NCBI GenBank assembly: GCA_026874595.1
Contig: CM049315.1
Coordinates: 75,528,401-75,592,400, forward strand
Source of the DNA: Sipunculus nudus
Taxonomy: Eukaryota; Annelida; Sipuncula; Golfingiida; Sipunculidae
DNA: 64,000 nucleotides
Direction: 5' to 3'
Shown piece after piece: positions 54,836-64,000 of this stretch. How positions within the stretch are numbered: the first letter of the stretch is position 1; the number at the start of each line of letters is the position of its first letter. The position numbers were made by a program, and so were the translations under genes. The notes under the pieces are model-generated. The model ran no database searches. It was not told the DNA's origin and worked only from the letters and a program-made list of their open reading frames with translations.

Positions 54836-57800
54836 GACTTCTTCCACAAATGGAGGGTTGTGCAAACCAGTTCAGTTATTGTTGCGCAGTATTGTTAACA
54901 GGCAATAAAAACCAGAAGCCAAGAAGCGAACGAACAGACATTTCCGATTCAGAGAGAGGAAGAGGTGAAAAGATTAGCTCCGGAGCAGTCATAAAGGAAC
55001 GTAATCATATAATATATGTTTATTATCACAAGCTATTATTTCTGCATGGCTTAATGGAAAGTAAAACCCGAAAATCATCTTACACACGAACTTACTATAT
55101 ATTAACAATTCGCATTTGCTTGGTTAGCAAAGCAAGACTGTGTGACCATAGAGTCATATCGACCCTCCAGCATTACGACCAGATAACTTGCGCCAGAGTG
55201 TCTTTACATCTAAGTCTGAGGAACGCATTATAAGGCTTTATGAAGATGCAAATATTTTCGTCATTTTTGACAACGCTTCATGGCCTACAGGTACATTGTC
55301 AATCGACATAAACCAGACCAATCGTTAGCATTTGTTGTGAACTTTCTAATAACACAAAACATGAGCGAGAAAAGTTACGATTTAATCCAGCATATTGGTT
55401 AACCCTTCGGCATATTTGTTGAATTAATGACTGCATGAACACAAGCATGGCTCGCACGGGTTACAGGACGCAGGCAGCTTGCAGGTGATACAGGAAATGA
55501 CCCGTGTCCATGAAGACTGTGTTTCAGTTTGGGTTGTGACCTCACATGTATACTATTATGTGAATTTATCATTCTTAGCATAATATTTAAGTTATGGGCC
55601 GTTTACCAGAATATGACTGCAACCTGATGCAAGACCACTGCGATACACCCCACTGATATTACTTGTATCATGACTCGTGTAGGCTCACCAGCCCGATTAT
55701 CCGATTGCTTACTGAGTCGGGTTGTCACGGCTAGTGTGACCAGAGGTCCTATTATTTTGCGCACGGGCGACAACTCCCAGACAAGGGGTAGAAAACTGAA
55801 AAAAGAAACACAAGAAATATTGGGAACTTCTTGAAAACTCTAGATTAGTGAAGCTCGCGGTGCGAAAGTCATGTGGCGGGCGCTCTACTTTTATATTTTG
55901 CAAAACCGATCGCGCCCGGTGCAAGCTAATAGAGGTAAGCAAACTTTTTTTGTAAATATTGGCAAAAACCATAATATTTTAAAGAGAAAAATACTATATT
56001 TCGCGTATATCTAACATATCTGGTATGTGAATAAATTCCTTTAAGAGGTGACAGGATCACCAATGAACAAATGATTTTTATGAACAGCGGGTGTACACAT
56101 ACATGTAGACATTCTTAGACGATACATTAAATGTTCATTTATTGAAAATAACTGTGTCAGAGTCAGGAATATTCTGCCTGTATAGAAACTAATTACATGA
56201 GCACGAGTTACAAGATCATTTCGCACTCGACATAATAGTTACATGGAATTAACACATCTGCATAGCTCGGTATAAAAACTAAATATATGAAAATTCTACA
56301 ATATATGCTTAAAACAACAAGAAAACAACAGTAAGGTTAAAAGCACATATTATATTGAAGAGGGCAGGACTGGTTGTCAGGATGAACGACCATATTGATT
56401 GATTATCGATATCGATATCGACCGATTATCGCTACCGATTATCACTTGGGTGTCCGGAGAGTTGTCAAAATCGATTATCAGTCTGAGCGATCATCGATAT
56501 CGAGAAAATTAGACGACTTTTAAATCTGGATGATTTATTAACTTCAGAAAGACCTCGAACGAGTAAAAGGTATTAAGGCCACATTTTCACCAACCTATTC
56601 CTAAGAATTCATGCGCTTTCTGGCTTGCTCTGCGTACATGTCAATGAGTTCTACGTATTTGTCAAGAAAAGATCTTATAACGCCTCTGTGACGTATGTCT
56701 GAGCTGTAGCTGTCCTTCTTAACGATGTTAGCAAACACAGCTATGTAGAAAAACGGAAAAACGTTGTAACCTGAGGGGGGTTGGTTACATGTGTCCCAAG
56801 TTGGCACTTGTTGCAAAACGCCCTTTGCAAAACTCTGGTTTGTTTGACTTGCCACAAGACTTCCTCGTTGAATGTGTTTGGAATATTTTGGCGGGATAAA
56901 ACACATGTAATACATATGTGAATATAAACATAACGAATAGCCTATGTGCGGTTTGGTCGGTTTCCTAATTGCCTTATAAAAGGTTCAGGGGATTATGTAA
57001 TACACGTAAAATATCAAAAAAGGCCCGTTTAATTTACATTAAACTCAGAATATTCTTTTTATCATGTCTCCATGTGTTATACGGACGACAGTTGATTCAT
57101 GCCGGGTGTAGTAAACGTGCGAACTGACAAACAAAACCGAAAATCTATCTCTGTGCATTGAAACGATTCATTTCCTGTACAAGTTGGCTGTCGTACATTA
57201 ACCCGTACGAGCCATGCTTTTTATTCATGCAGTAAGAAATTCAACAAATATGCAGAGGGAATTACCAACATGCTGAGTCAAAATGGAATTTTTCTCGCAC
57301 GTTTTTTATTCTCATATAACATTTTCCCACTTGGATAGCCGTGACTGTCCATCACTTCGTCTGCTTCCACTCATTCACACGGTCTTGTTGTTATGAGGGC
57401 AAAAGTGTATACATTATTGACATGGCAGCCTTGCATGAGGGTTAGTATTATATGTTTGACCAACATGTAATGACAGACGCAACTCGGTGCTAGTTCTGAT
57501 CACTATGGCCTGCAGAGAAAATGTCATCACTTTTCATAACTTTTTTTCATTTACAAATCCCCCCCCCCCCCAAAAAAAAAAAAAAAAAAATCAGAGGGAT
57601 GGAAACCTGAGTATATGTTAATTTTGGTTTGGACAAAATCCCCACGATTTTGATGTATAGCCATGTGCATTGGCCAATGTCAGAAATCCTCAACTGGATA
57701 CACTGCTGGTTGGTGGTGACATCTATGAACGGAAACGAAAACAAATGTATGACCGGCAGACAGACCCTCAGGCAGCTGGATCGATATTCTCAAGACCTCA

Positions 57801-59539
57801 TGACAAACAGACTGGTGGAATAATCTGACAAAGAGGTAATCCGACCAGATGCTAAAACATTTATAATGCACCGCCATGGGACTTCACATTCTTATAGATG
57901 CAAATCAACTAGACTTCTGCGTTTTCCCCTGGTTAAGATGTTATTTTCAGGGTATTGTTTTGACGCCATCCACTGGGTCCCTTATGAATATGCAACATCA
58001 CTCTCCTGTAAACATTCTTGTCAATCCAGACAAGACGACTCCATGGCTGACTGCCAGAATATCTCAATGGTTTCTGCAGATGTATTCCGTAAATCTCGCG
58101 TGTTTTGTTGAGAATTTCCTATATATCTTTACGGTAAGCGCGAGGCTGCGCAATGAGTGGAAATGCCGTCTGGTCCAAGAAACCTGGAGCACAGCGCCAA
58201 GCATAAAATCAACCCTTGATTAATTATGAAGCTCCAATCTGAAATCCTGACGGCTTATTCCCGGAAATCAGGAATTGCTACAGAGTCACACAAGGGTAGG
58301 TTTTTAATGGCAGCGGCAGTAATAAAACACGCTGCTCTGTAATATGCACGATATCGTTCTGCTTCCTGGGCTTTGATGTTGTTCTTAAAACCAGATACCG
58401 GTAGCAGAAATGGCAGATAACCCCATTAGAAGGCTCTGTACCGTCCGATAAATGCATCAGAATTATGCTCGGTTTTGGGGGGAAGACAAACATCAATATG
58501 ATAGACATTGATGAGACGATGTGCGTGTGTGCAAGCACATTCAAAAGAATTCCTTGTAATTGTAGTTTATGTCCATTCTATATATGTTGGAGTGCAAGTA
58601 TCTATATGTCACATAAAGGCGGATTTTCGGTTTCAGTCTGCATAAAACGTGAGGTACATGGTTCCAAGACTATAAAAATAGGCTCTCACTTTCGGCAGAA
58701 ATAGGCACGGCATCTGCCAAAACCGCCTAATTTATACGGGGACGCACGTCTGTGCAGACGAGTACCCGCTCTGCCGTTCAGGGTTAAGTTGTTTTTGCGG
58801 GCAAGTCTACGTGCTTGGGTTACGTGCCTCCTCCAGCTGGAAATTTGGCATATTTTGTTGCACATTAATTTACTTAAATGAAGGGTCCCAAATAAATTTC
58901 TCATTCCAGACCCAGTTTGTGTTGTGTATACTGACTTGCCAGACCTTGCGCCAAAGACTTAGGCAAGTACATAGATACTTGCCTTGTACTTGTGCTGTTC
59001 CGTACTCTTACTTTAAAGAAAATAAAGTACATTTCAAGTACTCCAAAGGTTTATTTTAAATATAAAGAGCCTCATATCTAAACATATTCCATAAACTATC
59101 ATGTTGACAGCCCGGGATGTACAGAATAGACCAATGTAGTTCTATGATAAACCTATAATCAAGACGTGCACTCAAAAGTAAAAAAAAAAAAGTAAAATTA
59201 AAATCTAATTTATTTCATATGAAACCATACCTGTTATAGATTTCAGACCTCCGGCATCTATTATCAAATATACAGTAAAAAACCTTGTAATTTTGAATCT
59301 GTACTGAATGACAGCTTCCTTTTACCAAGTCTATGTAACACTAAGATTCAAAGCAAACCCGATTTTCCATTCACGTCATTAATGGGGCCTAAGCCTATAT
59401 TTGACGTCTATTAACTTAAGAATAACCCCTTGTGCCTATTATAAAAAAAACGCAGAAAACGACGACCCCGCTTCACACACGCTGTACGTTTTATGTCCAC
59501 ATGTTTAAAACGGGGGGGGGGGGGGGGGGGGGAGGGAAA
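54836..59539. other. Region without a supported gene
   Basis: Several open frames of 60-135 residues occur, but none shows a known domain. CGATTATCGATATCG-type motifs near 56400-56510 recall the interior of the hAT-type MITEs. Homopolymers are C at 57559-57569 followed by A, and G (21) at 59512-59532. Confidence 0.5.
56601..56770 (-). CDS. Doubtful terminal exon of an unrecognised gene
   Basis: The minus-strand frame ends with VIRSFLDKYVELIDMYAEQA and TAG at 56601-56603, and has the composition of a real protein end. A possible acceptor is ccctcag (exon start 56770), with a C-rich tract in place of a normal polypyrimidine tract. No partner exons were found. Confidence 0.22.
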
Positions 59540-59690
59540 AATAATCTAAAAATTCAACAATAAGGACATATGGCGGCAAATCAGACGAACCAGAGTTTTT
59601 CAAATGGCGTTCATTAATATATATATATATATATACGCAGATTAAGCTAGAAATCGCATAAACTCTACAGAAAGGTAGGTGGATTGCTAC
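59540..59690 (+). repeat. Dispersed repeat E, copy 3 (partial)
   Basis: GGCGGCAAATCAGACGAACC and TTCATTAATATATATATATA followed by ACGCAGATTAAG match copies at 15133 and 40318, here with a short TA expansion. Confidence 0.5.
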
Positions 59691-59884
59691 CTGTAAGGGC
59701 TGCCAAGGGTACATTATTCAGTTTCTGATGATAACATTGGCTAGCATGTAGATGTTCAAACATCTACGTGAAGCAAACAATGTCAGGTTAAAGTGGCATC
59801 AGTTGTCATGGAAACTAGGGTTTATGCATGACAATCCCTCAGCATTGTCAGCAACTCATAAATCACCAGGATTTTTCAATAGCC

Positions 59885-60225
59885 GAATTTTAGGTCAAGC
59901 GAACGTATTACAGATCTCATTATATTATTGTATAACACACTTATAACATACTTGCTTATAAAAATGTAATCTCGTCGATTTTTTATAACTTAACCCAATG
60001 CCAATAAGAAAAACCTTTTTTTATTTATTTTTCCACACAAAAAATATGAGGTTGTGTGAATTTCATATTTCTCACAATGCCAGCCCCAAATTTCTGGGAA
60101 GATCAAAAACATTGCTAGATTTAATTCATTTCTGATGGGTTTCCTGTGATGTCACAATATGCACCAGCCAATCACAGCAGGGCCCGGTCTCTCTTCACAA
60201 TACAATGCACCTGCACATAACAATC
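59885..60225 (+). repeat. Dispersed repeat D, copy 2
   Basis: It matches 25178-25600 in the same orientation: TAGGTCAAGCGAACGTATTA, GATCTCATTATATTATTGTA, CCCCAAATTTCTGGGAAGA and GTGATGTCACAATATGCACC. Confidence 0.6.
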
Positions 60226-60245
60226 CCGAGTATTAATACGTTTTC

Positions 60246-63200
60246 CCTACTATTATTATTTTATTTATATATTTTCATCATTCAGTTCAAATATACAACA
60301 ACAACCCATGTAACACCGACAACAAATACAGGCACATGACATAATTACAACACGTAACATAAAAACATATAAGGGGGGGGGGGAGGGGGTCAGACACTAA
60401 TATTAACAATCAGCTTATTAATTTTTTTCATTTTCATTTCCCAATAAGTTCTTTTATCCAGCCCTTTTACTAATATTTCTTCCCATTTATATAGTCGTTT
60501 TCGAAAGCTTCTCACATTCTTAAGTCCGTATTTTCTTCTGTTTAATTTTACAGCTCCATTATGTAAGGAAATTATCAGTATAAAATGTCCTGCTCCAAGT
60601 ATTCCTGTTTTACATAATACTATATAAATGTTCTGAAGTGAAAGTGTAACAACTTGCTGTCTTGTAATATTTGACGAGAGCGTTTAAACCCATTCATAAC
60701 ATCTTCTGCACTTATATCATGCAGTTCTCTCCACTTATTTATGCTACTTGGAGGTTCTTTCATTTTTATCTGTGATTATATGTCACTTTATTTCACATGC
60801 TTGATGTCAACGTATTTTTCGTGTGCATCTTCTATACAATTCTTTTTCATTTTTTTTCGTAATGTTGCAAGTTATTTCTTTCAGCCATGCTTTCGGAATC
60901 GCTTTCACCAGGCATATTTAAGCCAACAAGATAACCCGATTTTTTCGCAAAACTGTTCATATGTCATTACATGTCCATCAGTATCTAATATGCCTATTAA
61001 ACGAACAATTCCTCTATTAAAATATTCCTCATAATACAGCGGCTTATTGCGAACTAGTAAAAACTTGTTATTACAGATAATTTCTTCCAAATCTATATTT
61101 TTCCAGTTCTCCAATGTCTAACTATTAATCCAAGAATTCCTGATAAAATAGAGGTAGATACGGAAAAAACTTGATGTCATTATTACACTGTAAAACTAAA
61201 GATAAGCCAACATATTGAGAAAAATACTATTACGGTAATAAATTAAAAATAAACTTTCACGGTTTATATTGATAATCAAAGTATCTGGCAAGCCATGCTA
61301 ACCTAAGGGCTTTAGGCTTTGTTCCTATATCAGGTGCTCTGAGTCCTTCTTCATGATAATTCGCAATTAAGGATGTCCATTTAACCTTACTTGTCTTATC
61401 GGACCAGAAGAAATCAATTTAACATGTATGAATTTGTTTCAAGATTTGGCTAGGGCAGAAACCATAGACATTGCGTATACAAGGGACTGCAAACCCAAAG
61501 ATTTGGCAATTACCACTTTTCCACCCAAGGAAATATCTTTAGCTCTCCACACATTCAGCAACCGCTTGAGTCTTAAAAACTGCTATCAAAGTTATATACA
61601 TCACATGCTTTCTTATTGTTCGAAATTTAAATATCGAGACATCGAATAGGTGCATCAGTCCACTTTATCCCGCCCCCCCCCCCCCCCCCCCCCCCCCCCG
61701 TTTATCAATTCAACCTTCAAAAGGTCCCAGCCACATTCCTACCGTCTGTATCTACGAAATATATCTAATATACTTATACATTAAACATCATTTTAATTCC
61801 AGATTTCTTGAAAAAAAAATAAAGTCATATCCTTTATATCCTTTATCATAATATACGTTTTATTTCTTATTTTATATGACATGTTTTCCAAACACAGAAT
61901 AAATAAAACACAAGAAAGAGGGTATCCTTTGCATGCGGACCCCACGTGACACCCGGAACCAACCTTAAGTGTAACCTTAAATCAGTAGTGTGCTTGAAAT
62001 GTTAGTGTGACATCATTTTATCAATTGACAAAACGTAGAGCCAAATTTATATACACGTAAAGCGTGTTGCATGACGTTCCATTCAAGTTTATCATGGGCT
62101 TTTCCGAAATCTACCCATATAAGTACAACAGGTCAGCGTTTCTCTATAAGGTCTGTATAAGTATAATGTATAAGGTCACTAATGAGTCTTATGTTTTCAC
62201 CGATAAATCGTCCTTTGATAAATATTGTTTAGTCTTGGTTTATCATTTTTGGCATTTTTTTCTCATATCTGATCGCCATACATTTTGCTAGCTATTTATA
62301 ATCGACATTTTATAATGTTATAGGATGTCAGGTTTTTAAATATGCAAGATTTTTTCCATCTTTCGGTAATAACGTTATTACCTCTGAGAGGCACTCAATT
62401 TTCCTTCTTCAAAGACAGTCTAGAAATGCTCAAGCAACGCTTCTTTAATATTGTCCTATCTCTTTTCATAAAATTCTTTACCAAGACCACCGGTTCAAGG
62501 ACTTTTTCTCTGTTTCATAGAAGTAAGAGCTTTTCTGGCTTCATCAAACGTCAAAATTTATGTCTATTCCATATTTAAACCCTCTAATTTGACATCCCTA
62601 AAGGAATCATAATACATTCCTTCATTTATCGTTTCTATATTTGTTGGGTAAAGATCCTCATGGAAAACCCCCTCTGGAGTTTTTATTTTTCCTTCAGTTC
62701 TGAAATAAGATGATCATAATTATCTCTGAGTTCTTTTATATTTTTTTGCTTGCCTACTTTTATCTAAATTTAGAAAATATGAGTTGATTTTTCCCTATCT
62801 CGTACCAAACCTCTCTACACCCTATGTTTTTGCCCCTTTCGCCTTTTTCTTCGGAAATATTTTCCATTTTCCTTTATAATTTTGGTATTCGCACAATTTG
62901 GACACTACAATAACCATAACAATTTCAGCGATCAAATTCTTCTAATTTAATCTTGCATATTCCTTCGTCTTTTCTTCGTTCTTTATCCCTTCAATTAGAA
63001 AAACGTATGCTATTCATTACGAATTTTATATTTGATAAATTCCCATATTTTTCTATGGTCTGACATTTCCTTATTTTCTTCATTTAATACATTTAATAAT
63101 TACATTTTTTTATTAAATCAATATACCGATCATAATGCAATTACCTATTATCACATTTCCACAATCTAGGCCCTCTAATTTCACCTTCATTTCCCTCAAT

Positions 63201-64000
63201 ATGCTTTAAAACTGCTTCATGGTCTGTTTTTATATTAAGTGTAGTCTCCTATGGTTCTAGAAATTAGAAAAAAATCTAGTCTACACATAATCAGCGGGTA
63301 AGCTTGTCTCCATGTATACTGCCGTTTAGATGGATGTTGTCCCTCCATATATCCAGTAAGTCAAATCTATCTTTAATAATTTTCAACCATGCAAGTGACA
63401 CTCTCTCACCTCTGGTGCCTCCTACCTTGTGGTCCATCTCATTATCCAAATATACTTTAAATTCTCCACCGATTATAAAATTTTGTTGGTTATAAGGGGA
63501 TTCTGCTATTAGACTGATTTTTTTTTAAATTCGACTTGATGGCGATAGTTTTTTGGTCAATAAACGTTTGCTTTAGTATATTTAATATTATCTTTCTTAT
63601 ATTTTATCATAATATATCTTCCGTTTTTTAGCTGTTACGTAATTGTATCCGTATTTCTGAATTTGTATAACTTAGAATGGCTTCCCCGGAACTATATACG
63701 GATCCATGGCTAAATATTGCGTGTCCTCCCCATTTCGTGGTCCATCTTTGAACATCATTATCGGTACTATGTGTTTCTTGTAACAAAGCTAGGTCATAAT
63801 TTTGTTGCCGTCGTTTGCAATGATCCCTCTAGCCCTTGACATTCAGAGTAAAATACTTAGTGCGAACGACATATATAAACAATACAGTACAAATATTACA
63901 ACAACAAAAATCCGCTGTCTTCAAAATCGTTGACGTCTGTGTATGGCTTGGGACTGAGGAACAATTATGTAATGACAGCATATCCTGTCATTATTTCAAC
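60246..64000 (-). pseudogene. Decayed L1/Tx1-type LINE, ORF2 with endonuclease and reverse transcriptase
   Basis: Minus-strand frames, broken by stops and frameshifts, follow the order of an L1/Tx1-type polyprotein. Endonuclease: LALLQETHSTDNDVQRW (about 63790-63710), a GGEFKVYLD block (about 63470) and YTWRQAYPL / CRLDFFLIS (about 63320-63260). RT start: DEARKALTSMKQRKSP (about 62550), then a GRFIGENIRLISDLIHY block (about 62220-62160) and VDFGKAHDKLEW (about 62110-62080). Post-RT: RLLNVWRAKDISLGGKVVIA (about 61580), WSDKTSKVKWTSLI and LRAPDIGTKPKALRLAWLAR (61410-61280), and NKPLYYEEYF (about 61030). The YADD catalytic box is not found where expected (about 61750-61800). The 3' UTR ends AATAAAATAATAATAG near 60246. 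The 5' end lies at or beyond the window edge. Confidence 0.92.
61673..61699. repeat. 27-base poly-C tract inside the LINE
   Basis: Uninterrupted C run, the longest G/C homopolymer in the window, close to the missing RT catalytic region. Confidence 0.95.

Noticed and set aside
54826-55233. 135-residue plus-strand frame as a gene
   Set aside because: It has no recognisable domain, splice partner or coding-like composition.
57866-58223. 81- and 115-residue overlapping plus-strand frames
   Set aside because: They overlap in two frames, show no known motif and no convincing splice sites.

Overview
The window is AT-rich animal nuclear DNA dominated by transposon debris. It carries two intron-rich protein-coding genes that can be rebuilt exon by exon. 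Every splice junction used is GT-AG and every reading-frame phase closes. The organism is a metazoan. A protostome-style PDGF/VEGF factor (PVF), the kinds of small transposons present and many AT/TTA microsatellites suggest a marine invertebrate, possibly a mollusc or other lophotrochozoan. That placement is inference, not proof.

Layout. 1-2497: non-coding flank with a Helitron-like 3' end and a LINE/SINE-like tail. 2498-22357 (+): complete beta-tubulin gene, nine exons, 445 residues, with eight introns full of insertions (LINE 3' end, hAT MITE, TIR element, SINE, tandem arrays). The protein is conserved overall, but it differs from the usual beta-tubulin at several residues that line the colchicine pocket. 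22358-37018: intergenic, holding a foldback element, composite dispersed repeats, a 31-bp minisatellite, and a doubtful exon just below the next gene. 37019-49494 (-): six-exon, 411-residue secreted growth factor of the PDGF/VEGF cystine-knot family. It has a signal peptide, a very basic stretch, the knot, and a Cys-rich CxCxC tail. Its 7.7-kb first intron holds at least five distinct mobile elements. 49495-60245: no recognised gene; Helitron-like copies and other repeats. 60246-64000 (-): decayed LINE of the L1/Tx1 type with recognisable endonuclease, reverse transcriptase and C-terminal blocks.

The two genes are not functionally linked: tubulin is a microtubule subunit in the cytoplasm, and the PVF-like factor is a secreted ligand expected to act on a receptor tyrosine kinase. 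Most of the remaining structure is non-autonomous DNA transposons. Several still show diagnostic ends: a hairpin plus CTAG before T, an 8-bp target duplication, or TA-flanked CAGT-type inverted repeats.
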